Source: Agrypnia vestita | Taxonomy: Eukaryota; Arthropoda; Insecta; Trichoptera; Phryganeidae | Assembly (NCBI GenBank): GCA_016648135.1 | Contig: JADDOH010011143.1 | Coordinates: forward strand, 60,310-124,309 | DNA length: 64,000 nt | Direction: 5' to 3' | Shown here: in pieces, positions 53,744 to 64,000 of the stretch | Position numbering within the stretch: the first letter of the stretch is position 1 | How the letters are laid out: each line of letters opens with the position of its first letter | The notes under the pieces: generated by a model | What the model saw: only the letters and a program-made list of their open reading frames with translations | Database searches by the model: none | Told to the model about the DNA's origin: nothing | Position numbers and translations under genes: made by a program

Positions 53744-53900
53744 CTTTTAAGAATGACAATCGAATTAGTATGTGTAAGCCGTGCGTACGAGGCACATTGT
53801 TTCCTTGTGTTTATGCTTATCCCTGTAAACACCAACACAACGAAACAATGTGCGTCTACGCACGGCTTACATATACTAATTCAAACGTCTTTCTTAAATG
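53744..53900. repeat. Long hairpin, ~75 bp arms, copy 1
   Basis: Left arm cttttaagaatgacaatcg ... agccgtgcgtacgaggcac (53744-53820) is inverted at 53826-53900 (gtgcgtctacgcacggct ... cgtctttcttaaatg), with only a few bases between. Nearly the whole element folds on itself. Confidence 0.75.
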
Positions 53901-54267
53901 TAAAGAAGTCCACCTTAAACATAATAATCACATAGTTCAAATTATTCTTTATTTCGATATTTATAAATTTAAACTTCTCTTCTTCTTCAGCAGGAATTCA
54001 AATTCATTTCAGCTTAAACGATGACACACTAAACATATCACGTTTTTAAATGCTCATTTTAATTCCTATTCTGAACGAGAAAAATCAAATTACTTGTGTA
54101 CAAAAGTAACCTTTGTAATACTTAATTTTATTTAAATGGTTATTTTTTAAACGCTAGAGGAGTTCACGTAGTTTAATTACTGTTGCGAAAAAAAAATTGA
54201 GTACTTGAGAAAATCAGCAAAGATAATAAATATGTATAGTGATCACACTGCCATCGCCAGGCGAAAA

Positions 54268-54380
54268 CATTTAAGAAAGACAATCGAATTAGTATGCGCA
54301 AGCCGTGCGTATGAGACACATTGTTTCGTTGTGTTGGTGTTTATACCCATAAACACCGACACAACGAAACAATGTGCGTG
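54268..54380. repeat. Long hairpin, copy 2, right arm truncated
   Basis: Same left arm (catttaagaaagacaatcg). The 28 bp tip 54317-54344 pairs with 54349-54376 with one G-T wobble and a 4-base ACCC loop. The outer right arm is replaced after 54380. Confidence 0.75.
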
Positions 54381-55051
54381 TTTTTTCACTTTTTAACTTT
54401 TAATCACTTTTTAATACCTCCAAAATTACCGGTATTAATTTTATATTTTACCGATTAGTAATTTTGCTTGCCCTGTGCATGATGTATCGCATATCTTGGC
54501 GAATTGAGATGAATTAGGGAACTGAGCCGTCTGTTTAGTTTAATCCACTTAGCTATGGCTTGCATTGGTATTTATAATTCATTTATTGAGATTGATCAAT
54601 GGTTCTGACGTTCCAATTTAGAAAATCTTGACTTTAAAGATTAACAGATTTTTTCAGTTGCCGTAAATGCAGTGCGAATAGGTACCTGTATTAATTAATA
54701 TTGTATTTAAAGCAGTATATCTAATTTAGGATGGTTATAAAATGGAATATTATTAAGATAAGCCTTAAATAATTTCAATTATTAGAGTATATATAGTATT
54801 TGTAATAACTTGGGATAGAAATTTGAATGCATCCTTGAATATCGAATGCAATTCAGAATTTTAAACATAATTTGCATTACAGAATAGGCTTTTTAGAGTA
54901 AAATTTATCGCCAAAATGTGCTTTTACCTTCTTTCACAAGTTTTGAAGGCGCTGAGTATCGAACCTAACTTCTCTTACGTGATAAGCGAGCATTTTATCA
55001 TCTTGACAAGGTATCCAGTTAGCAGCTATGTCAAATTGTCGTAAAATAATA
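54381..55051. other. AT-rich DNA, possible second tRNA-like block
   Basis: 54945-55045 read on the minus strand shows a D-arm-like TAACTGGATA and a B-box-like AGGTTCGATACTC about 55 bases later. It may be a decayed tRNA-derived SINE in opposite orientation to the one at 55052. No gene. Confidence 0.3.
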
Positions 55052-55225
55052 TAAGCCCTCGCAGCCCAGTGGGCATCACATGGGCCTCTCACACCGAGGG
55101 TTCCGGGTTCGATTCCCGGTGAGATCACAATTAATCGATGTGATTTACTTTAGCCTGGGTGTTTTGTGATGTGTTTCTCTTCTGTAATTGGGGCTCCTGG
55201 TCTGTTGAAACCTAAAATAAATAAA
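55052..55225 (+). repeat. tRNA-derived SINE
   Basis: A-box-like gcagcccagtgggc (55061-55074), B box GGTTCGATTCC (55106-55116), a unique middle (tagcctgggtgttttgtg, ggggctcctggtctg) and an A/T-rich end (taaaataaataaa). The two boxes are ~45 bases apart as in Pol III tRNA-type promoters. No coding. Confidence 0.75.
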
Positions 55226-55416
55226 AAATCTGTTTGTTTTTGGTTTACCTACATCTTGATCAATCAATATTTTTGTTATACTTATATACTTGTATATTTT
55301 TTACGTCGATTTTAATACATATTAAAACATGTTATTTTCACAGATGGTGTGATGTATAATAATGCACACGTCTGAGAAATGTAAGGCCTTTTATTTTTAT
55401 ATTAAATAACACATTC

Positions 55417-55755
55417 TTATTGTGAAGTTGCAATTTTTTCAGAGCAAAGTTCTGTGAAATTTGAAAACAAAATTTATTAATCAATTAGAAAGGCATACAA
55501 CAGAAACAAATCAAAAATAAACGAAAAAATATTTGCCTGCTACCGGGATTCGAACCACGGATCTCTTCCTATCCGTCGATATATTCACGGAAATGTAGGA
55601 GTCCGCTATAGCGTAATTGGATAACGCGCCTGCCCCGTATAAGAGGACTTCCGTGGTTCGAATCCAGGTAGCAGCCATATTTTTACGTTTATTTTTAATT
55701 TTTCTCTTTGTCTTTCCAATTGATTAATAAATTTTCTTTTATTTTTGTTCCTAAA
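55417..55755. mobile_element. Foldback element carrying a tRNA-like sequence, copy 2
   Basis: Outer arms aaatttattaatcaattag (55469) and ccaattgattaataaattt (55718) are inverted. Inner arms repeat the tRNA 3' half: ctgctaccgggattcgaacc (55533) inverted against ggttcgaatccaggtagcag (55655). The core is thus one tRNA-like sequence plus an opposed copy of its 3' half. Confidence 0.65.
55602..55675 (+). tRNA. tRNA-like sequence, probably not functional
   Basis: TCCGCTA acceptor strand, GCGT..ATTGGAT..ACGC D arm (perfect 4 bp stem), T arm with TTCGAAT loop (4 of 5 pairs), TAGCAGC 3' strand. The acceptor pairs at 5 of 7 positions and no proper 5 bp anticodon stem forms, so an amino acid cannot be assigned. 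The D arm resembles tRNA-Arg-type sequences. Sits inside a mobile foldback. Confidence 0.5.
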
Positions 55756-57080
55756 TTGTGTATAATAAATACAGAGAACTGAATCACTTGTCGGATCGAG
55801 TTTAAATTTGGATTAAAATCAGGTCCCGTCCTAACTTCGTTATTTTTGATTCAGGAGCAGCGCTCGCCTCCCCAAATACAAAGAACAAATAAATCCCTGA
55901 TTTTGACAGTTCGCGTTCCGACTTTCGTTATTTATTTAGCTTTATCAAAATTTATTGTTTTTTCAAAGCGGGTGAAAAGGGTTGAATTGCTTAAAAAATA
56001 CTGAAACAGTATGGTACATTTTCAAATATGATAATTGGCATACAAGTGAGTAAAACAAATAAATTTTGAAATACGGCTTTTTAAATTTGGACCGCAATTT
56101 CTAAATTTGATATACTACTGGATACCTCCAATAGGCATGATGACAGATTCTGAAAGAACCTTCTATGATATAGGTAAACGTTAACTATTACCGAAAATAA
56201 CATTATTTCATTAATAAACTAAGCTTTTACGCATATAATTGCATTTTCATCTACCTATTTTTAATTTCGGGCAAAAACGCCATCTATGTGACGCCAAGCC
56301 TAAGTAAACATTGCATTGTATCTATGACAACCGTTCAAAGACACGGTAATGGGTACTTGTGGCATGACGTCATTCGCTCTGACCGGTGTTTCAGTTAAAA
56401 TGGCGGATTGCAGAATTTTATACTTTTAGTATATTGAAAATTTTATTAATCTCAATGTGTATATTAAAACTGGATCATTTTTTAAAATCCTTTCAAAATG
56501 TTTTCTTCTCTAAAATCACTAAAATTTTAATTTCTTTAATACCGTCATCATGCGTATTACGTACGTTAATATGTTAGAGGTGAACATTTTTGAATGACAA
56601 ATGACCCTCCTCATTCTCAGGAAAACATGGTTATAATATTCTAAGACAAAACTGGACGTATGGTTTCTATAAGAAATGTCGAGACATCTGTCAAATGCCA
56701 ACGTTTCCATCAATATTCTGTCAACATTATTGCGGAAGTATTGTCTTTTAATTTAATGTTTGGACACTTTGGATGAAGAAATAAGTAGATGTGAATGAAA
56801 ACATCTGATTTATATAAATTTTACAATTATTTTAAAAATTGTTTTATAAAACGTTCATCATAATTTTTCGTTGTGGGAGCATAACCGAATTGAAGAAATA
56901 TTTAGACTTCGAATGTGCTGAATTTTGTATGCACAGTACTTTCAACTTTATCAGCAGAACTCCCATATAAATGATTAAAGAAAATGCCAGAACCGCTACT
57001 TGAAAATGCGCAAAAATTAAGAGCGCGCCCGGCGATCACGGACCGCAAGTAGCTTCACATGATGTGCTTGTTCTTTCTTG
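55756..57080. other. AT-rich DNA, nothing recognised
   Basis: 55830-55930 and 56980-57060 are GC-richer. No gene or structured repeat recognised. Confidence 0.4.
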
Positions 57081-57082
57081 GC

Positions 57083-57600
57083 TCATTGAATAAATTCAGT
57101 TCTATACTGTAAGAATCTTTTTGTTCCTGTATTACATTGTATCTTACTGTTTGCAATCCTTGACACAAGGATTGCAAACAGGTAGACAGAGAGGATAGAG
57201 CGCCACATTTCTTTGTCCTGACAGACAACCATATTTATATATCTTCGCATATAAGCTCTACGATTTTTGAGGCTCCTAACAGGAACATTATCAAATACCT
57301 GGTCATGCCACGTCTTCCGCGGCCGTCCTCCCTTTCTGGTGCCGACAAAACTTTCTGGTGCGTCATATATTTTTCTTACCATTCTTTCCTCCACATGCCC
57401 AAACCATCTGAGCGACCCTTTTTCATTCTGTCAATTAGACTTAGATCAGCTTTATATTCTTTCCTAACATCTTCATTCTTTACGCGATCATAGATGGATT
57501 TGACATAAATAGTGATCTCATCTCCACCGCATTCAGCCTACTTTCCTTCCTCTTCAGCCAGCTCCAGGCTTCGCCTTCATACATCAGTGCATCGTATGAA
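57083..57600 (-). pseudogene. LINE protein C-terminus, frameshifted
   Basis: Minus strand from about 57600: ALMYEGEAW, KESRLNAVEMRS, then, after shifts, RNEDVRKEYKADLSLIDRMK, RWFGHVEERMVRKIYDAPES, GRPRKTWHDQVFDNVPVRS, NRRAYMRRYIN, VVCQDKEMWRSILSVY. Same lineage as 50738-51043, but longer at the 5' side and broken. Confidence 0.75.
57148..57180. repeat. Perfect 15 bp hairpin at a LINE 3' end
   Basis: TGTTTGCAATCCTTG (57148-57162), loop ACA, exact complement 57166-57180. It replaces the YPSGE-coding end seen at 50738, so it marks the junction between LINE and flank. Confidence 0.8.
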
Positions 57601-58155
57601 GTATAACGCGAAATACTTTTCATAAATGAACACGGAAGGAAGCCCAGATGTTAGATGCGGATGCCTTCATATCATTTCAAACCGTCTAAATTCAGTCTCA
57701 TCGTGTGCAAGCATCATCGTGAGGTGACGACTAGTCCGGGTCTTAGGATCCGAATTATGAGAAGGAGTGAACGCAAAAGTTGGAGAATCATCACACGTCC
57801 AAGCGGTTGCACATGTGAACGATTCTAAGAAGTAACTCGTTCACGTCTGATGCACGCCTAAAACCGACGTGTGACGAATTTCCTCGGAGCAAACAATTGA
57901 AATTAGAGATTAATCGATGCACCATGGCGGTATTACTAAAATAATAATCTGTTCCATACTTCCTTCTTCGATGGACCCTCCTTGCGAAGATGACGTATGC
58001 GTCCTCATGCTCTTATGAGATGGATTTATCTTGCAGTATTTTGTTTTGCTTGACATTTTGGGGACATTGTCTTGGAAGAGGCGATGCAACCACAACACTA
58101 CGTGAACCACGAAAAACCACACAGATTGATATTGAGACGATGTTTTAGACTATAC
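57601..58155. other. Unique DNA, mixed composition
   Basis: 57690-57895 is GC-richer and unique; short frames only. Confidence 0.35.
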
Positions 58156-58736
58156 TGTCACGGGTCGTGGCTCCGGGGAGACAAATTAAAACATTTGAAA
58201 TTAATTAGCGGATTTATTAACTAGTGATTAATTAATTATAAAATAGAAAAGGTCACTTAATACGAATAAAACTTAACGCTATTCTTTAAACACATACTTT
58301 CGTAAGCTATGAGTACTTTATTATTGCTGGGAACACTTTATTTAACATTTGCTAGGATATTACATCCAATTTTCGCTTATAATTAGGTAAGAACTCGCTT
58401 GATTATTTATTTACTTGATATCTGTCGCTCCAAAATTCCACGACTGGGCACACTTCCGTCGTTCTGCGCATACTTCGCACCAATCGAAGTGTCGAAACAA
58501 ATTTCTCGCGCCGCGGCCTAGACCCGTCATTTATACACAAATGCTGTTTTTTTTAAAACTCTCGAGAATGTTTTTTTTCCTTTCTAGTGTGGTTGAGAAG
58601 ATTCTCGTAGCTTCTTCTTGTTGCAGGCGTCTTCCGAATATTGTAAATAATCCTAGATTGCTATAGGCCGTTCTCGATCCTTGGATAGTATTGTGACATA
58701 TTACGAGGAATTCCTTCTGCTTACCATTTGGTTACA
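58156..58736 (-). mobile_element. Solo LTR, family D
   Basis: Minus orientation: starts TGTAACCAAATG (58736), includes ctataggccgttctcgatcc (complement), ends GGAGCCACGACCCGTGACA at 58156. An AATAAATCCGC polyadenylation-type word precedes the end, as at 31757. The flank next to its end is GTAT as in the 31215 copy, but the other flank does not match, so no duplication is proved. Confidence 0.6.
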
Positions 58737-59600
58737 ATTCTATTAGTAATTCGGATTACTTGTCGGAAAGTTGACCCAGACCCATTTTTGTTTATTTAAG
58801 CATACATAAGTATGTAGTTACAAGAATAAATATTTTCATTTTATTATTCGAACACATTACATTGCTACTAATCGATGGTTTAAACTGAAATGAAAGATTA
58901 CTATAATCCAAGTTGATAAAACTGGACTGGTCTGTGCGAAAGAAGACAGTCTTATCCAATACATTAAACGGTGTCAATTTTAATCAATTAAATTAAATTT
59001 AACAATTTATTTTACTACATTTAAATGTACTACAAAGTATAAAATAAATTTTCGGACAAAAAATGGTGTAGTGAAAAATGTTTTTTTTTCCCCATAAATA
59101 AAGAATCGTCGAGCACACCAAAACACGTGTAACATTTTCACCAACCAACAATAAAGCAATCATGAAATGTGGCTAACAATATCAACATAATAATAAGCGT
59201 AACAATTCAACATCAATAAAAAATGCAATAATGGGGGTTATGCAGCTCGCGAAATTAAAAAATTATAAATATTTTTTGATCAAATCCGGTGAGTATATAT
59301 GGTTGGCTATACTTTGAGTATTAATCATATTATATTTAAATATGTATATCCTTGAAAAGATACAAGGAACCTGAGGGAGCTAAGAATATTAAATTTATTT
59401 ATTTATTAAATAATCTTGACAGTTTCAATCATTATAACGTTACTTTGCATAAACTAATTACAAAGATTCACAGGTATTTAAGGGGTAGTAAATCAAGTAC
59501 CTACATATAGGATAGGATAATATTTTATAATATAAAAGTAATAAGAACAGTATAAGAATAAATTAGTTAATTAATGCGTGTTGATAGTAATATGGGAATA
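58737..59600. other. AT-rich DNA, nothing recognised
   Basis: No gene or repeat recognised. Confidence 0.4.
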
Positions 59601-59604
59601 ATCT

Positions 59605-59810
59605 TCTTCTTTTCATCAGCCTTCGTCTCTCCACTGCTGGATATAGGCCTCTTCCTTCTCATTCCATCCTTCCTTGTTGTTTGCTAATTGTAACCATTTC
59701 TTTCCCCCTACAGCGGCTATATCGTTGGCCCATCTCTTTTGAAGTCTTCCGATGCTTCTTTTATTCTCCCAAGGTCTCCATTTCAGAACTCTGGGAGGCC
59801 ATCTTGTTCA
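59605..59810 (-). repeat. RTE-type LINE 3' end
   Basis: ctctccactgctggatatag, gtaaccatttctttccccc, cccatctcttttgaagtctt and ggtctccatttcagaactct match 24431-24610, cut at 59810. Confidence 0.65.
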
Positions 59811-60010
59811 TCGTCTTCGGTGGAGCCTGTATGCGTCCCCAGGTGGCGGATAGGGGAAAGCTCGCCAGATATGGAGGGCAGGAGGGAAATAATATACCTC
59901 TCGCAGTCCAACAGGCAGTAGCGTCTGACCCATAATGGGCGGCTTCAAACAGCGTCTGTTCCCTATATTAAGGGCGGCTGATTTAAAACTCACCAACCCG
60001 TCTGGCAAAA
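59811..60010 (+). repeat. GC-rich LINE-like segment, unassigned
   Basis: Reads PVCVPRWRIGESSPDMEGR and AVQQAVASDP before a stop. It has the look of an internal LINE or SINE-like repeat and starts exactly where the RTE tail ends. Family not recognised. Confidence 0.3.
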
Positions 60011-60830
60011 CCCTTCCAAATTAAATTAAATGAACCGGATGGGAATAATGGTGGAGGGAAAAGAGTGAGGAGGTTGGAGTTAGGATAGAGGTGGAGGAAG
60101 AGAACATGAAATACAGTGAGTGATTGGCCAAAGTCGATTTATTGGTAGTGATTTAATTCCGTTGTTTGAGTGGTGCGAGAATGAATTTCACACAATCTAT
60201 AGGATTCTTTTCAATGGGGTAAGACCAATATTGAAGAGACCAATATCGATACAATTATCATTGAATGCCTTGCATGTGCTAAATAAGAAAGTGTTTTGAG
60301 TATAGAATGTTATATTTCTTGGAATAAGGTTGCTCGTCTTTACTGCATTATCTAAGAGTAGTAGAAAATTCGCAACACAAATGCATGCATACAAATAATT
60401 TTCAGCGCTTTATAAATTAGATATTCAGTGTAAACATTATCACGAACACACCCGTAACGAATTGCTCTAAAACGTGCCTCGTGATTATTCGTTGCGAACA
60501 TTAAAAAGGCAAAAAAAAACCCGGTCGAGCACATTATAAGTGCAAGTATTTCCGGTAGTGGGCGGAGGCTCCGAATAATCGCAGCCTTTGAGTTCCGCAA
60601 TGATTGAAATCGATTCGCTCTCAAGGTTGTCGGCGTAATAAATCACACCTGTGGACACAGCCAGTCACGCCGCCGGCGGCACAGCCTCTGCCGGTCCTCG
60701 CAGGCTGCGCGGCCGATAGGCAGCCTCACCTGGCGCCTAGCCTGACGAAATACAGCCTTTCGGGCCCTCGTTTGGCCTGGATGTACGACAGTGCACCGAG
60801 CATTATAAATCAAAGATTTCAACACGTAAT
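60011..60830. other. Unique DNA with GC-rich patch 60600-60800
   Basis: The patch is open in several phases on both strands (69-142 codons), which suggests composition. No splice-bounded exon seen. Confidence 0.3.
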
Positions 60831-60833
60831 GGG

Positions 60834-60970
60834 TTTCTTCTTCAGCCCACATCGTCTAAAGACTTCTCTTAATAAGCGCCTTCATCTCTTTCCTCTATCA
60901 TCCGGATCCGTCTGCTTTCTGTGGTCTTTCTCATGTCATCGGCCCAATGTGCTGGGCAAACGTGATTATT
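60834..60970 (-). pseudogene. RTE-type LINE tail fragment
   Basis: Minus strand HWADDMRKTTESRRIRMIEE then RDEGAY, a corrupted 'RWADDI.k..g.rW.r.AqDR..W...EAY' block. Confidence 0.5.
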
Positions 60971-61004
60971 CTTATTTATTTTATTTATTATTTTATATTT
61001 ATTT

Positions 61005-61274
61005 AAGGAGCCAAACGTCACCAAATTTATAAAACTGAGAAGACTTCGGTGGCTGGGTCATGTGGAGAGAATGTCCGAGCATCAAGCACCAAAGTCGCTG
61101 CTGAACTCAAGGCCAATAGGGCGAAGGAGCTTAGGAGGGCCAAAATTAAGATGGAGTGACAACGTCCTCAAAGACATCTCTGCTTTAGAGCTTCGGAACT
61201 GGAGAGAGCTGGCACTAGATCGAGATGAGTGGAGGAAGATTATTGAGGAGGCCAAGACCCACCAAGGGTTGTAG
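61005..61274 (+). pseudogene. LINE C-terminus, intact frame
   Basis: KLRRLRWLGHVERMSEHQ, APKSLLNSRPIGRRSLGGPK, LRWSDNVLKDISALELRN, WRELALDRDEWRKIIEEAK, THQGL and stop. Best-preserved copy of the lineage also at 23561 and 4217. Confidence 0.8.
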
Positions 61275-61339
61275 TGCCAAGAGTGATATAAATTAGAATT
61301 TTAATATCTTAATAAATATCATCTAGTATCTACCCTTCA

Positions 61340-61665
61340 CCATCTCACACAACAGCACGTCTCGAAGTAGAGCCCTTATTGACGTTTATCGAGAAATCAC
61401 AGTTACGGTGGTTGGGACATAACTTGCGGATGCCGGCAAATGGACCAAAGCGGATATTCCAGGCAAGACCAGAAGGCAGAAGACTAAGGGGCCGCCCTAG
61501 AAGAAACTGTCGAAAACAGTTGGAGAACTGCTGCGAAGCGAGGTTGCGACTAAATTGGGCTGACGTGGAGAGTGAAGCCCAAGATTGGAAAAGATGGAAC
61601 CTTTTATGCGGTGCAGGGACCCCGATCCAATAGGATAAGAGGTAGAAGAAGAAGATCTATCTATC
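61340..61665 (+). pseudogene. Second LINE C-terminus with purine-rich tail
   Basis: VEPLLTFIEKSQLRWLGHNL, GPKRIFQARPEGRRLRGRPR, NWADVESEAQDWKRWNLLCG, AGTPIQ and stop, then aagaggtagaagaagaag. Same lineage as the scrap at 31100-31196. Two related LINE tails thus lie head to tail within 650 bases. Confidence 0.8.
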
Positions 61666-61859
61666 TAGACTACAAATGTTAAGCAGCCATTTTCTAGCGA
61701 TCGATAATTTAAAATTTTAAAAAGTACATCTAATAATATTTCTATAACAATATAACACATGACAAGGTCTATGTTTGTTTGTAACTATGAGAGAATTAAT
61801 AGTAATCATTCGTTTTTTTATTTTTTATATATTATTTGTTTTTTCTCGATAATTATAAA

Positions 61860-61975
61860 GTAAATTAATTTACTTTAATCTATTATATATTATATAATAT
61901 ATATATATACTATATATATCTATGTTTTCTTATATTTTTACTTTTATTTATTTAATGTTTATGGAAGACCAACAG
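61860..61975. repeat. (AT)n-rich low-complexity run
   Basis: Almost pure A/T, with a (TA)n core at 61893-61920. Confidence 0.8.
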
Positions 61976-62040
61976 CACAAAAAAAAAGCATAGAAAACAT
62001 TGATACAATATAGATGGCCAATTACAGGTCTCCACATTTA

Positions 62041-62460
62041 GAATTATGTCAGTAATAATAAATATTTATGATATACTAAGGCATATTAATTATATAGAAA
62101 GAAAGAATAAAAAATTTAAACAAACAGAAATATGTCAGTAATGATAAAATATTTATGATATCCTAAGGCATATTAATTATATAGAAAGAAAGAATAAAAA
62201 ATTTAAACAAAAGAAATATGTCGTATGATAAATATTTATATATACTAAGGCATATTAATTATATAGAAAAAAAATAAAAATTTAAACAAAAGAAATATGT
62301 CACTAATGATAAATATTTATGATATACTAAGGCTCTTAATTCTATAGAAAGAAGAATAAAAAATTTAATTTAAACAAACAAATATTCAGTAAGATAACAT
62401 ATTTAGATATACTACGGTATATTAATATTAGAAGAAAGAAAAAAAAATTAAACAACACTA
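62041..62460 (+). repeat. AT-rich minisatellite, five ~80-88 bp units
   Basis: Units at about 62041, 62128, 62214, 62293 and 62380 share atatgtcagtaat, atttatgatatactaaggc, atattaattatatagaaag and aaaaaatttaaacaaa. Units 1 and 2 are nearly identical; 3-5 lose bases progressively, mostly as single-base deletions. Confidence 0.85.
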
Positions 62461-63049
62461 TATATATATTAACTAACTATAGTATATATCTATATAATTA
62501 TAAATTTACTTTATAAATATAAATACTACTAAATAATAATAAAAAAATAAAAAAAATAATAAAATAAAATAAATTAACTCATTTTTGAGATTGTTAAAAA
62601 CTTTAATATTTTAACTTCAAAAATCACAAATATCGCTCTGTTTCATTAATTGGTACATATATCTTACGTGTTTGATAATTTCTAAGGAAACGGATTACAT
62701 CATGATATTCTGACTCTTGTATTAGAAATAGGTTATACTCCACACCTCTATTTCCTGTAGCTTAATACTGTTTGAATACAATAATTTTATGCACGTAACA
62801 TATTGTATTCCTCTATGATTTAGGTACAATACATACATAAAAGCATTAATAATTAATTATATGTGTACCATTGAACAGATACAACCTACGCAAAGATTAG
62901 TTGAGATAATTTGCTTTATTATAAACCGACAATAGAAAATATATAACTTAACTACTAGATACACCACTATCATTTGTCAGTTCTATACAACAACTATTTT
63001 CCTGACAATAATATGAACCCCTAGAAGACAAAATATCAAAATATTTATT
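62461..63049. other. AT-rich DNA, nothing recognised
   Basis: Continues as A/T low-complexity to about 62580, then ordinary AT-rich sequence. Confidence 0.4.
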
Positions 63050-63300
63050 TATGGTACAGATAAATAATAGAAGTTTCATAGAGAAGAATCATGACTACAA
63101 GTTTTGTACGACGGCTCAGGCTATATCTATGAGCTGGCTTACGTGATCACTCTACACACTGCAAAGTTCATCAATTCCTTCCTATGAACATCCACACATT
63201 ATCCTGGGCCATCGTATAAAAGACTTCCATATAATTTTCTCATATAAATAGCTTCATCTCTGTGAGACTTCTATAATTCATCTTAATTAAATATTAATCC
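63050..63300. mobile_element. Family B foldback, short form
   Basis: gaagtttcatagagaagaatc ... gagctggcttacgtgatc on the left; aatagcttcatctctgtgag and cttctataattcatcttaat inverted on the right. Shorter loop than the 36 kb copy. Confidence 0.65.
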
Positions 63301-63748
63301 CGCAGTGGATAAATCCAGTAATTGTGTTCTCAGAACACACATATAAAAATAAGGTTTAAGATTAATTCTTAATTTAGATAAGGAAAAAATGGTCGAGTAC
63401 CAATTATTAATATAATAAATCATATGTTATGCAAACATCGTCTTTGTGTGTGTTATGTGTACAGTTAACCTGGAAGGAAAGAAGGAATGAAATATTATTA
63501 TTGACGTATTAAAATATCCTTTGTTAGAAATTGGTTGCTAGCATATTTACTCTGTGCATGTAGATTTTAGGTATTATTGACCGAGTTAAAATATTTAGAT
63601 AGGTAAGAAATTCACAAAAGTTGGGCTTTTTATATGTGCTGAATGAAATATGTACATACTTATCATGGCAATGAGTATTTTCGACAAATATTTCTCAGAC
63701 TTAAGTACGAAATTTGGAAGAGGGCGATGAAATCAAATGTTTACATAT
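63301..63748. other. AT-rich DNA, nothing recognised
   Basis: No gene or repeat recognised. Confidence 0.4.
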
Positions 63749-63884
63749 TGTAACGAGACGCTAAAAAAAATTTACGCACTGTCTGAACCCCTGGTAATAT
63801 GTCACTTGTCACACCACAAGAATCAAGAACGGCCTATAACATTCTAGGGTCATCTAAAATCTTCGGGAAACAAATATAAACTTC
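63749..63884 (+). mobile_element. Partial LTR, family D, cut by a PLE
   Basis: TGTAACGAGACGC, tttacgcactgtctgaac, cacttgtcacaccacaag and cttcgggaaacaaatataaa match 32189-32320. PLE sequence starts at about 63885. Confidence 0.6.
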
Positions 63885-64000
63885 TTCTTCAAATGTAGCA
63901 AATTTATTTTGTGGTAACATAATTATAATTAATATAAATTAACTTTGTTTAAACCACTTATTTATTGAAAAAAATCAACATGTTTCAAAGCCAATGGCTT
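63885..64000 (-). mobile_element. PLE end, continues beyond the window
   Basis: ttcttcaaatgtagcaaat and gttt(a)aaaccacttatttatt match the left end of the 21222 PLE. At the window edge the complement of GAAACATG and half of the GCC-ATT-GGC stem appear (63975-64000), so a hammerhead-like motif in minus orientation is cut by the end. Confidence 0.6.

Noticed and set aside
55602..55675. A functional tRNA gene
   Set aside because: Acceptor mismatches, no anticodon stem and location inside a mobile foldback; kept only as tRNA-like.
60604..61032. 142-codon plus-strand open frame
   Set aside because: Runs across a unique GC-rich patch into antisense LINE sequence, so it cannot be one protein.
1..64000. 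CRISPR arrays, operons, ribosome binding sites
   Set aside because: Eukaryotic sequence; no regularly spaced short repeats with unique spacers and no bacterial gene organisation.

Overview
This window looks like non-genic, repeat-dominated nuclear DNA of an insect, most likely a moth or butterfly. The sequence is strongly AT-rich. It holds no long open reading frame, but many short decayed copies of element types common in lepidopteran genomes: a DD34D mariner, several lineages of non-LTR retrotransposon (LINE) 3' ends, Penelope-like elements (PLEs), Helitron-like non-autonomous elements, solo LTRs, a tRNA-derived SINE and long foldback elements. The species assignment is inference from element content; no species-specific gene is recognised.

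Layout. 1-13 kb: a GC-rich start, foldback repeats, LINE remnants on the minus strand (2.1, 4.2 and 6.5-7 kb), a Helitron-like element (3.15 kb), two back-to-back copies of a ~0.5 kb repeat (family A) and a degenerate ~150 bp tandem repeat (12.5-13.1 kb). 13.6-14.7 kb: a mariner with perfect 29 bp ends and a decayed, internally deleted transposase. 17-22 kb: a PLE-like inverted element with a C-rich centre, a further family A copy, a foldback element carrying a tRNA-like sequence, and a large foldback interrupted by a short PLE with a 15 bp target duplication. 23.5-26.6 kb: LINE tails, a candidate first coding exon on the minus strand (24.07-23.97 kb) and a solo LTR. 27-38 kb: LINE tails, two more Helitron-like copies, a solo LTR with 4 bp duplication, and GC-rich unique patches. 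38.6-49 kb: PLE remnants with hammerhead-ribozyme-like motifs, LINE ends, and a family A copy nested in a PLE with the empty site visible elsewhere in the window. 49.7-61.7 kb: LINE tails, a candidate internal exon on the minus strand (52.44-52.28 kb), two long hairpins, a SINE and a tRNA-containing foldback. 62-64 kb: AT-rich minisatellite and a PLE fragment inserted in an LTR.

How it fits together. The only candidate host coding sequence is two short exon-like segments on the minus strand; they may belong to one or two genes whose introns fill the window, but the products are not recognised. The most interesting theme is the PLE series: three or four loci keep the C-terminal part of a GIY-YIG endonuclease followed by a CTGANGA - hairpin - GAAAC motif, the core layout of a hammerhead ribozyme, with one locus (45.33 kb) also keeping a 4 bp stem I and a plausible UA cleavage dinucleotide. 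Nearly all open frames in the window are chance frames or repeat fragments, and I list only those with independent support.
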